A DNA stretch of 64,000 bases from Raffaelea ambrosiae (taxonomy: Eukaryota > Ascomycota > Sordariomycetes > Ophiostomatales > Ophiostomataceae). Shown here one piece after another: positions 30,867-41,000 of this stretch. How positions within the stretch are numbered: position 1 is the stretch's first letter; the number at the start of each line of letters is the position of its first letter. Location of the stretch: the NCBI GenBank assembly GCA_002778195.1, contig PCDI01000005.1, positions 2,232,124 through 2,296,123 on the forward strand. Direction: 5' to 3'. Under the pieces are notes generated by a model, which did not search any database, was not told the DNA's origin, and saw only the letters and a list, made by a program, of their open reading frames with translations. The translations under genes and the position numbers were made by a program.

Positions 30867-31427
30867 ATGGTCGATACACCCCCCCGCCCACGGCGACACC
30901 CCCCCGGTCCGCATTGCCATCGTCGGCGCCGGCACCATGGGCCTGCCGTTTGCCGCCCTGCACCTCTCGCAGAAGCCTGCCCGCATCACCATCTACGATC
31001 CTCGGCCTGATCTGCAGGACTCTGTCGCCAGCAATCTCCCAGATTACCTCTCGTTCACATGTCCTGCCGCGGCTGACCACGCCTCCTTGTCCAGGAGCAG
31101 GGTCCCGAAAACGTCGCCTTCAAGCAGCGCATTTGGCCGCAGATCGAGGCCGCCGCCCCCGCCGACGCCCTCCTCTGGTCCAGCACTTCGGGTATCCCGG
31201 CCTCCGTGCAGGGCCAGTCCATGCAGGACGGCCGGCGGCTGCTGGTCGCGCACCCGTTCAATCCGCCGCACGTTATGCCTCTGATTGAGATTGTTCCTTT
31301 TTCCTCGGCTGACGCCTCGACCGACGCCTCAGCCGGCGCCGAGACGGTTGGGTCGGGTGTCAAACCTGGACAATTCCAAATCCCAACAGGGACGCGCCAT
31401 GCAAACTTGCTAGCCGCCGACCAGTGA
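30867..31427 (+). pseudogene. Broken 3-hydroxyacyl-CoA dehydrogenase (NAD-binding half)
   Basis: After ATGGTCGATACA the frame must shift within a C-run near 30880 to reach VRIAIVGAGTMGLPFAALHL, the Rossmann loop of the 3-hydroxyacyl-CoA dehydrogenase/lambda-crystallin family. Another shift near 31085 is needed to reach VQEQGPENVAFKQRIWPQIE, then LVAHPFNPPHVMPLIEIVP, conserved family segments. The stretch usually found between YLSF and VQEQG is shortened. After EIVP the similarity stops and the frame ends LLAADQ. Two frameshifts, an internal deletion and loss of the C-terminal domain mark it as non-functional. A 34-nt GT..AG segment near the second shift is too short to be an intron. Confidence 0.8.
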
Positions 31428-31803
31428 CAATGTGTGCCGTCGGACAACAGCCCCCCTCCCTCCTCTGTCCATATTCCCTCGCCTGACCCGAATACAGCGA
31501 TCTGGCCAATGACATTATTGGCTTCGTTTTCGAGCATATTTTGTGGGGACATTTCTTACCCTCACCTCGGCGTGATTTGGAGATTTGAGGCCCGAGGCCG
31601 AAGGCTTCCCAAGCACGCCACAACGATCGCCGACCACCCTGACAAGAAGTCGCAATTCCTGCCCATTCCCAGCGGCCTTCGATTTGTGATTCCGGACCCA
31701 TGCCCGGGCAGTTCGGACACGCGAAATCCTCCGGTCCATTCCAGCTAACCCGGCCCGCACAGCATTCATTCCCCCTCCCCTCCCCGCTTTCCCACCTCCC
31801 GTC
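31428..31803. other. Intergenic region
   Basis: It separates the broken dehydrogenase from the NmrA-like gene. No recognisable coding remnant of the missing dehydrogenase C-terminal domain is found. Confidence 0.5.
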
Positions 31804-32787
31804 ATGCCCACCATCTCCACCGTCACCGTCGTGGGTGCCAATGGCAACCTCGGCAAGCCCATGCTCGAGGCTCTCCTCAACGCCCGCCCGTCCTTCCAGG
31901 TCAGCGCACTCAAGCGCGCCGCCTCCAAGTCCGTCATCCCCGGCACCGGCCCCGGCTCCGACGGCAAGGTCGCCGTCATCGAGGTCGCCCAGTGGACGCT
32001 GCAGGACCTGACGGCCGCGCTCAAGGGCCAGGACGCCGTCGTCGTCTGCTTCCCGCTCGCCCGCGTCCAGGACCACCTGACGCTGGCCCAGGCCGCCGCC
32101 GCCGCCGGCGTGCGCCGCTACTTCCCCGCCGACTTTGGCAGCACCGACGCCCGCTTCGAGCACGCGCGCAAGCTGGTGCCGCTGTACGCGCACAAGGAGA
32201 ACGTGCGCAAGACGGCGGCGGCCCTGGCGGCGGACCACCCGGGCTTCACCTGGACGTGCATCGTCGGCGGCCACTTCCTCGACTGGGGCCTGGACGGCGG
32301 CTTCCTGCACGTCGACCTGGACACGCGCACCGCCGAGCTGCTGGACGACGGCAGCGCCACGTCGTCGCTGTCGACGCTGCCGCGGCTGGCCGAGGCCACC
32401 GTGGCGGTGCTGCAGGGGATCAACGCCGGCACGACGGGCGACAGCACGGCCAACCAGGTGCTGTACGTGCAGAGCTTCTGTGTGTCGCAGCAGGCGCTGC
32501 TGGCGTCGGTGCAGCGGGCGGTGGCGGCACTAGACGTCGAGAAGGGCGCACAGGGCAAGGAGTGGACCACGAGCACGATCCCCATGGACGAGTTTGTTGC
32601 GCAGCACCAGCCCAAGGCGGATGCAGGCGACAAGAAGGCCATTGACGAGCTGGTGTTTGCGTTGGGCGTCATGGACGGCGACTGGACGTGGCGGTCCGAA
32701 TATGCTCAGAAGAAGCTGGGGCTCGAGGACCAGGACCTGGACGAGGTGGTGACTCAGGTGGTGCGGGCGCATTTCAAGGCGACATAG
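31804..32787 (+). CDS. NmrA-like / isoflavone-reductase-type NAD(P)-binding protein
   Basis: A single exon encodes 327 residues from a clean ATG. The N-terminal VTVVGANGNLGKPMLEALL holds the GxxGxxG dinucleotide loop of the atypical short-chain family. VVVCFPLARVQDHLTLAQAAAAAGVRRYFPADFGS is the usual second part (NmrA/isoflavone reductase/phenylcoumaran reductase). Members either reduce small phenolic or secondary-metabolite substrates or sense NADP. No Tyr-xxx-Lys pair is evident, but an HKENVRK stretch contains the Lys typical of this class. It is probably cytosolic. Its neighbours give no clear pathway. Confidence 0.9.
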   Translation: MPTISTVTVVGANGNLGKPMLEALLNARPSFQVSALKRAASKSVIPGTGPGSDGKVAVIEVAQWTLQDLTAALKGQDAVVVCFPLARVQDHLTLAQAAAAAGVRRYFPADFGSTDARFEHARKLVPLYAHKENVRKTAAALAADHPGFTWTCIVGGHFLDWGLDGGFLHVDLDTRTAELLDDGSATSSLSTLPRLAEATVAVLQGINAGTTGDSTANQVLYVQSFCVSQQALLASVQRAVAALDVEKGAQGKEWTTSTIPMDEFVAQHQPKADAGDKKAIDELVFALGVMDGDWTWRSEYAQKKLGLEDQDLDEVVTQVVRAHFKAT

Positions 32788-35291
32788 ACGGGCCGAGAAG
32801 GAACAGACGAACAGCAGGGCGACGGAATAGACATTGCCAAAAGAGGTCCATATCCAAAGTTCGTAATTCGATCCATCTCCAATGATGGCACCACCAATGT
32901 ATCCCCCGTCGACAGAAGAACCGTCGTCCTCGTCAGAGTTGATCAAAACCGAGGGAAAGATCTCGTTGTCGGAGGATCCCAGAAACGGGTCGGTTCGTAC
33001 CCTTTTCAGTGGGCGATGTGCACCTGAGCCAGGCCGTTTCACCGTCTGGAGCTGCGTGCGCGGTTAGATCTGTACGTCAAGACGAGTGAAGACGAGTGAA
33101 GACGGGTTGGTATGGAGGAAATGGGGAATGGGGACAGTTCTCACCTAGGTCGACATAGAAGAATGGCATTGAGCGTTGCAGGCGACATCTGGCAGTCCAT
33201 ACAAGGCAGGTACGATGGAGCTGCCACGCGACGCGACTACCCGCCGGAACCCACCACCGTTTGTTGATCCACTCCGTGCTCCAGCACTCCGAATCTCATC
33301 ACGTGCTTTTGAAAGCCGTCGTTTTGATGAGATCTTTATTATCTTATCTTATCCATCATGATATAAGTCACTCTGTCTCTCTTCACTGTCTGCAGAATTG
33401 TCACACTCTAGACTACGAATAATGTGCAACTTGTACCTGTAAAATAACTATAAAATATAATATAAGAATATACAAGTAGAAAGAACCAAATGGCAGGCTG
33501 CGGAAGCAGAGACAGACAGGGGAGCTCAGAAACAAAGGGAAGGAGAGTGAGAACAGCAAGCATATTGGGTAGAAAAAGAATTATAGGTATGGTTGAGATT
33601 CTGGAACACTCTGTGGTATAACTTCATCATAGTTCATTCTGGCTTCCCGACGGTATCCTGGCTCCAGCCTCGAGTAACTTCGGAAGATGATGGAAAGCCC
33701 ATTAAAAAAAGAAAACATGTACTAGTGTGCCATGAAAGAGCCAGTTGGTCACCGGCCCGCACAAGTCAAAGTGTCGTGTAATGTCTTCGACGCCTAAACA
33801 AGATCACCGTAAATGTAGACAGGGACCGGAGATGGCTCATGGCCTGTTTATGCCCCTTGGGGGGGCTAGCGGCGTCTTGGCGGTCGTTGCGCGATGAGTC
33901 GATGGTGTCCGGGTCGTCTGCTAAGCTGCTGTCGGCGTCGTTCTGGGTGCAGGCATTGTCCTCGGGCCGCGGGTGGACGAGGGGAAGGAGCCAGGATATG
34001 CGTTGGGAAAAGGAGGAGGCCCCATCTGACTGGTGGGCGTCATTGCCAGGGACAGTTGAGGGGTCGGGAAAGACAACGACAATGGGAACGGTAGGAGGAA
34101 TGGGGGTCCCGGGGTCGAGATTCAAGATGCAGATGGAGGAAAGCCAACGCGCTGCCATGGCTGGCCACAATATTATGATCGCTGAGAGTAAGACATCGAG
34201 AGAGAGATGGGTTGCAGTGAATTCAATTCTATATATAACTTAAATTTAACGATTCGGCCATCGGAGCTTTAGCGTGGCAAGAACAAGAAATATCCGCGAG
34301 AGAAACAAAAGCCCGCGGCATTTTCTACGGAAATTAAAAAAAGTGTCTATTGACATTGGCCATGTCATACGACTTCCAAATACAACCACATCATGAGATT
34401 TCATTGTTTTGTAGGATTGCGCCAGAGGACAGCCCTGTGACTTTTTCGTCGTGTGTTTTACAGATACAATCATGGGCCTTAGATAGTTTTGCTGAAACTT
34501 TATAGATGGCAACCCAATAGAAAAGACGAATTCGGGCATTCGACAATCAAGCATGGCTTCCTTCTCAAGGGATTCATGCAGCGAGCAGCGCCCCCCCGCC
34601 AGTCCGCTCGTTTCCACATTCCGAATACTCGGCATACTGCCCCTTAATTCCGAGATATATACGGCAAACCCAGCGGATTATAAACATCAGCACCCGCGCG
34701 GTGATCTGAACTCTCTTCCATTCCATTTCATAGACCCAGCGCGGGGTCTGCTGGAATGGCAAGTAGAGTCTACTTCTCCGTGCTATAGTACAGAATACGA
34801 TCATATTGAGTGTTGGTGGCGGCCAGACCCAGTATTCCGAGTTGTGTGCTGATTCTTGGGCAACACTCACACGACCAGGACAGCTGTAGAACAAAACGTA
34901 CGGCGCCAAGGAGACACTGTATAACGATGATGCCCTTGGTATCGACATAGTAGTACTCGCCATCGTAGGCAACGAAGACGAGGCCCAGTGCAACGGCGAA
35001 CGTCACGGGCCACCGCTTCGGGCCGCTGCCGCCATACTATAGGCAGGCATGGCTGAGTCTTTTAATACTCGTTCTTTTTAATTACTTAAACATTTATTTT
35101 TCACCTACATTGCGGATCGCTTACTTCTGCGTTTTCTCGTACTTTGACCTAGGTTTTGCAGTAAATAACCTATAATGATGGAACCGTATATGTAAAAATT
35201 ATTTGATCAATTTTGAAATATTAACACATTCCACACGGACAGACATTGCTATCTATTGGCTTATTATATGTGATCCCGCTTGTATTCCTCC
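32788..35291. other. Gene-poor region with possible coding fragments
   Basis: No complete gene could be built. Protein-like minus-strand fragments occur at about 32885-33042 (acidic DEDDGSSVDGGY), 33766-34170 (Pro/Asp-rich, basic end) and 34574-35036 (hydrophobic VTFAVALGLVFVAYDGEYYY and ITARVLMFIIRWVCRIYLG). The last pair may be a decayed membrane protein. Base composition falls towards AT around 33400-33480, 34200-34500 and 35040-35240. Confidence 0.4.
34574..35036 (-). pseudogene. Possible remnant of a membrane protein
   Basis: Two minus-strand hydrophobic segments in different frames, VTFAVALGLVFVAYDGEYYY at about 34940-35006 and ITARVLMFIIRWVCRIYLG near 34640-34700, lie within 400 bp. 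They could be exons of one multi-pass protein, but no start, splice pair or family match was established. Confidence 0.25.
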
Positions 35292-36409
35292 TCATTTGCC
35301 GGTGTCGACTGTGCTGTTGCCGCACACCTCCTGGACGACACTGTCTGCCGGCACTGCGCTTCCGGGAAGCTCGACCGGCGGACGCGGAGGATGCGGCGTG
35401 CTGCTGAAGCCCTCCTTTTCAAAGATTGGCCGACTGTCTTTCTCCACAAGCTTCTGGTCGCCGCCCAGCTCAACCGCAGGGTAGTCCGCCGTCTGCGGCC
35501 CCGGAACACGGTGCCGCACTCGGCGATACCAAAAGACCAGGAAGCTGGCCAGGACGATGCAGCCGACGACAACGCCGAGGCCGATGCCCGCTTTCGAACC
35601 GGCGCTCACTGTTTTGTAAAAAAAAATAAAAAAAATTGTGAGTGATGGGGCGTATGATTTCTCGTACAACGAGAGGAAAAAAAGAAGAAGGGAGGGGGGA
35701 GGAAAGTGGAAAGTGGACTCACAACCTAGGTTTGGTTTCGGTGTAGATAAAGGCACCCCAGAGGACGCGGATACGCTCGGCTCATTTGTCTTCCGGGAGG
35801 ACACGGTAATGTTGGCCGAGACATGCGTGCTGCTCGACACGCTGCCCGACACGCTGCTCGACGCTGTTTGGCCATATGTGACATATTCGAATGTCGTCAC
35901 TTCTTTGTCCGGCAAGGTGTACGTGGCCGTTTCAGTTTTTGTCCAGAGATAGGATGTTTCGGCTGATAATTCGGATACTGATGTAGTGGAAGAACTGGCT
36001 GGTGTGGACGAGCAGTAGTCGATGAATTGAGAGAACTGATTTTCCAAATATGTGATGACCGAGGTCGCGTTCGTTGCGTTTGTCACACATTCGTTACATG
36101 CATAGTAGAACTGAACAAAAGCACCCTGTGCCGAACACAGGGCGGCTGTTTTGCCCACCTTCTCGGCGACAGTCAGGGCGTTGTCTACAATATACCATAT
36201 GAGCATGAAGAAGGGAGGTATGAAAAATGCGAGGAGCACAGAAGGGAAAGGGGGGGGGAGGGGGGGGAGGGTAGGAGGTTAAATAGAAAATCCATGCTCA
36301 GATGGCGGCGCAAAGGAGTGGGTTGAATGTCTTACTGCAATCGTCGTAACACAGGGATGGGATGTCGACGGACATTGCGAGAAGTGTCTTGCTGAATATG
36401 ATGCCAGGC
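35292..36409 (-). CDS. Ser/Thr-rich single-pass membrane protein (5' end unresolved)
   Basis: Exons 36409-36336, 36184-35723 and 35608-35292; the first shown exon has an acceptor at its 5' edge (CGTAG), so a further upstream exon probably exists. If translation began at the internal ATG 36375 the product would be 272 residues. The order is a Cys-containing extracellular part (SLCYDDC, YYACNECVTNATNAT), a Ser/Thr-rich stalk with TYTLPDKEVTT, one membrane helix AGIGLGVVVGCIVLASFLVFW, a basic RRVRHR stop-transfer and a Pro-rich cytoplasmic tail. The architecture resembles fungal wall-sensor or cell-surface proteins of unknown ligand. No signal peptide was located. Confidence 0.65.
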
Positions 36410-36987
36410 CTACGAGACGGTGGCAGAGAGGAGAGAATGTGGCAGGTCCCAGGTTCGCCCCAGGGGTCTAGACGTGTGCAAATGTAAAAAAAAGAAAGAG
36501 AAAAAAAAGAACAACTTCTTTTTTTCTTTGTTTTGTTTTGTTTTGTTTTGTTTTAAGAGGGGGGGGTTTCCCCTCCCTCGCGGGACGGCAGCTGTTTGAG
36601 CATCTCGGGAGGTGTGGATGTGCTCGAGGGCGGTGCTCGAGGGCGGTGCCCCATGGAGGTCATGCCGTGCAGAGACAGCTACCAAATTACATAAATAGAA
36701 ACAGGCAAGAAAAATCAGAGACAAATCATAGGCTAGGAAAAGAATCCGCTGTACGAGTATGGAAAGCTGCAGCAAAGTGCACTTTGTTGTCTGCCCATTC
36801 TCAGGCCGAGTTTTCTCGCTCCTGTCGTTAAGCAAAAGCACTCCATTTTACACTTGTAGTATTCGGCCCGCAAAGAAAAGGGACTGGTACATGTACTTAC
36901 GAATACTCCGGCAATCAATCCGTTGGTGGGCACGCAAGGCTCTGGATCCGTTGGCAGTGAGTGGCTGCTTGACTGTGTCGATCGGGA
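36410..36987. other. Upstream flank of the membrane-protein gene
   Basis: It probably contains the missing first exon, but I could not place it. Features are an A/G-rich tract, a TTTTG pentamer repeat at about 36530-36555 and a directly repeated ctcgagggcggtg at 36622-36647. Confidence 0.45.
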
Positions 36988-37431
36988 GGGGGATGCTGAT
37001 CGCAGGGGTGACTAACCGATTAATCATCATACAGTACATACTGTGCATTTATACAGTAGACAGAAAACTCGCACGCACTCTAGTAATTTACAGCGGTCTA
37101 CCTCCTATAACCTCGCTGTAACCTTGAGCATATGCTGTGCGTATGCTCAAATACCAAGAGGTGTTTGGCTGCTGCGCATATGCTGGGCATGTGCGCAACA
37201 TTACAGCGAGGTTATAGGAGGTAGACCGCTGTAAATTAGTATAGTAGACAGCTATACCTGTGACCCTGAGCATATCCTCATGCGTAAAGTTACAGGGAGG
37301 TTATAGTGGGCTATAGCGGATAGACCGCTATAAATCAGCATGTGGCAGGAGGTGTTTTATGTCTACTGTATAAATGCACAGTATGTACAGTGTGAGGATT
37401 AGTCAACTAGACACCTGCGATCAGCACCCCC
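36988..37431. mobile_element. MITE-like element with nested inverted repeats
   Basis: The left end (about 36988-37068, gatgctgatcgcagg ... tacatactgtgcatttatac) reappears inverted at the right end (about 37353-37431) with few mismatches. Inside, 37083-37120 and 37203-37240 form a second, essentially perfect inverted pair (taatttacagcggtctac and its complement), and a diverged third arm lies near 37285-37335. No coding frame is present. Length (about 440 bp), terminal inverted repeats and lack of coding capacity fit a non-autonomous DNA transposon. Target duplication is not clear. Confidence 0.8.
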
Positions 37432-38036
37432 GTGCAGGCCCCATGTCTGTTGGTTATGCAGTTGGTTCTGTTCTGTTACATGAACGGGCCAATGACAACG
37501 CTTTGCCGTGCTTGCGCGCAGCCGCGCTTGCCCAATGACAGTTAGGCCTTCCTTCCTGGCTGTCTCGCCCCGTCACCCTCCGCGGCTCCGAGGGGACCTT
37601 CGACCCGTAGTCGAGCTTGCGCACGAGAAGGCTGCCCACCCACTCGCTGTTGGCAGCCCTTTTTAGCATAGCTGTTTCGACGACAGTCACATCCCAGCCG
37701 TCCGATCCTGCTTACCCCCCACGACGCCCAACGCATCCATTGGTGCACCCCTGCACAGCGGCCTGGCTGCAGTGCAACCTAGTGGATAAGTGCGGCTGGA
37801 GCGGCGAGGGCATGGGTGCCTGGGAAGTACTGATTCCAAAGCCAGCTTTCGGGGTCTACGATATTCCCCGCCCCCAGAGAGAAGAGGAGGTCATGGTGCG
37901 CCTGCAATACAAGAAACAGCTCATTCATATACGCAGACTGCCCATTACTTCGACCGTAGATATCCTCCAGACTCTCTGTTTCGTGTACCGACTACCAAGC
38001 CGCGTCTCTGTACATAGTAGTACATCTGATTCTGTC
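37432..38036. promoter_or_regulatory. Upstream region of the large GTPase gene
   Basis: Sequence between the inverted-repeat element and the first ATG at 38037. No TATA box or other gene is evident. The element sits about 600 bp upstream of the start and could influence expression. Confidence 0.4.
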
Positions 38037-41000
38037 ATGTCTACCCCGGTAAGAAGGATCGAAACCACACCCTTTCTTCTGGCATAGTTCTCTGACTGTG
38101 GGACGAACAGGACCGCAATACCCGGGCCAGCTCCCAGGAGTCCTGGGCCACGTCCTGGGCCACGTCCCGGGCCACATCCACTTCTTCCGAGACATCGGGG
38201 GACGGAATTCGAATCGACTTTGCCCCGTCGCCGGATGCCAGTACCGTCTTCAGTTTTGGAGAACCGTTCATCTTCGGTTCGAGAGCACACCAGTCCCGGG
38301 AGAGCTCGCTTCCCGGTGCTGGCACCTCTGCGTCCTCTTCGCCCGGGCTTGCGACTCCGGAGCCGCCGGAGCCTCCCAGTCCCCCGCACCCCCACGAGAG
38401 CGCCCGGCCTGTGCCTCCTCTGGTTACCCTGGATATTCCATCCCTGACGCCTGCCAACCCGTTTGAGAATTTGTCACCACTGTTCTACCCGTCGTCCACC
38501 CATGTCTTTCCCCGACCGTTGAGCTGGACATCCTATGTTCACCGGAACATGGATGCCACCCCGGAGTCTACACTTCCCGCGAGCCCGACGAGCCGACCAA
38601 GGACGCCCCAGGGGGGGCCCATATTCGGCAACCTATCCAGCTCGCTCGGATTTCCCATACGCCCAGCAACCTCCACTTCGACCAGCAACCTTTCCGTGCG
38701 AGAACCGATCCATGCCCCCCTTCCCCAGAGGCCGGCATCCGCTGCCGGGAGGCCATTTCCCGCCCCAACAAACCTGCCAACGAGCCTCTCTGTCCCCGAC
38801 CCCCTTCCCCAGAGGCCGGCATCCGCTGCCGGGAGGCCATTTCCCGCCCCAACAAACCTGCCAACGAGCCTCTCTGTCCCCGACCCCCTTCCCCGACCAG
38901 CATCGGCCGGACCTTCACCCTTTTCCCCCGCCCTTGCCGATCTAGCCACTTTGGTGATGCCTTTGAACGCGAACGCCTTCCCAGCATCCGTACCAGCCCT
39001 TGCTGACGCCAATTCATCTGCTGTCCATGGCGTCCAGGACCTTCCGGCAGAGGAACCGCCCTTTATGACCACTGCCTTGGTTTCCGCCCCGTCTGCTTCA
39101 TCCCCGAGTCATCCCCGAGCTCCAGAAGTGGGCGACGTTTTCACAGCGAATGCCACACCAGATCAGGCCCCGGCACGCGCCAGGCCCGCCACACCCACCA
39201 CACCGGCCAATGGCACCACGACCGCACAAGCAGGTACACTTGTGATCCGCGACACCGCACAGAACCAGCCCGAAGAAGTAGGCTCGTCTTGGAACATGCG
39301 CAGCATCGCCGATGGCCTCGAAGCCGTCGTCAATGGGGCCGACGAGAACCCGGCGCCTCCTCTTCTTCTTCTCGCACCCGTGGTGGCCGATGCACAGAGT
39401 CCGGGCCCAGCGCGGCGCAGACGCAGCAGATTGGCAGCACGGCCGAGCGTTGGGAACCGTGCGCGAGCAAACAGCCACAACCAGGACGAAGCCGTCCTGC
39501 CGCCTCACCCGTTTTACACCCCCGCCGTACAGGGCGCGCTCGCCGAGGCCAGGGACGCCATGCTGGGACTGCATGCTGTGCTCGGGAGCGGCGTCTTCCC
39601 GGAGGGTCCTGGTCCCATCAGTCAGCGCCTCCGCAAGGAAGCCCACGACCTGGCTCGGTTTGAATGCTCGTCTACGCGCATCGTAGGCATTGTGGGCGTG
39701 TCTGGTGTCGGTATGTATTGATGCCCAAACCAAAGAAAATTGAAAAGAAAAAAAAAAATTCTACTTCCCAAATTAGACGTGTCTGTTATATCCTTTGCTC
39801 ACGGCAATTGCCTACTCTTAGGGAAAAGCAGTCTCGTAAATGCCCTTCTGGATGCAGACGGGCTGGCTAGAATGGTAAACATCTGCCCTCCCCAAGATAT
39901 AGATATGCCCTACGACGAAATGCCTCCCCCCCTCTTCCCCCTCTAGTTTCCGCGTTCCCTGTTGCTGATGGACCTTTTCTTTTCTTTCTTTTCTTTCTTT
40001 TTTTTTTGCAGGATAGCGCCGTCGATGCATGCACGTCTGTGGTCACCGAGTATCATTACCACGAGGAGATGGGCTTTGCTATAGAGGTGGAGCTCTTCAC
40101 CATGGAGGAAATGGCGGATCAGCTGCGGGAGCAACTGCAGAGTTTCCGGCAGTATCACGAACGCCTGCGCGGGCATCCCGTGGAAGGCGAAACGGAAGAT
40201 CATGGGCGCGACCTGGAAGACCGGGCGAGGAAGGCCTGGGACATGTTCCGGCCCATGTTCCGTGGCCGGCTGCCCAACGAACAGTGTCTTATGGAGAGAC
40301 CGCAAGCCGACGTGCTCGCTGATCTGCTGCGCTGGTCCGAGGAGCTGGCACCGGCCGCGGTGGGTGGTCGTCGGAGCTTTGAAGCGCTCAGGGACTGTTC
40401 CATGGCATTGATGCACCTGACATCCAAGACAGCTGGCGAGCAGCCGGCGACATGGCCCTTCATCCGCAAGGTCAAGTATGTGCGGCCTTTTTTTGGTGTT
40501 GGCCCAACCAATGGTCGACCGATCCCAGAGTCTCACAAACGCATCGTGACAGCTTTCACTGACTACCTTCCCACACACACAGAGTATACCTAAACCGGCC
40601 CATCTTGAGCAACGGAGTTGTTTTGGTCGATCTCCCAGGTACAGTTTTGCAGCAAACGGCCCGGAGGCGCTTGTGTTTTATGAATTGGCCTCTTCTTCTA
40701 ACTGTTTTTTTTTTTCTGTTCTTTCCCCATTGCTACAGGGCTACGGGACCCAAACTCGGCTCGTCAAATGATCACAGAGAACTATCTGCGGGAATGCGAT
40801 ATGATCTTTGCCGTCTCCACATGCAACCGCATCACACCGACGGCTGGCATTGAAGACGTGTTTGACCTGGCCCAAAGAGCCGGTCTCTCGAATCTGAACA
40901 TTGTCTGCACGAAATCCGATGTATGTCTTTTATTTCTTTCCCCTCCCTCCCCCATTGGCTCGCTCTAGCTGCCTCCTCATCGAAGCGACGTCGTTTCTCG

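Noticed and set aside
31045..31092. A 34-nt GT..AG segment as an intron in the hydroxyacyl-CoA dehydrogenase
   Set aside because: It is too short for splicing, has a poor donor and would still leave the family's middle segment missing.
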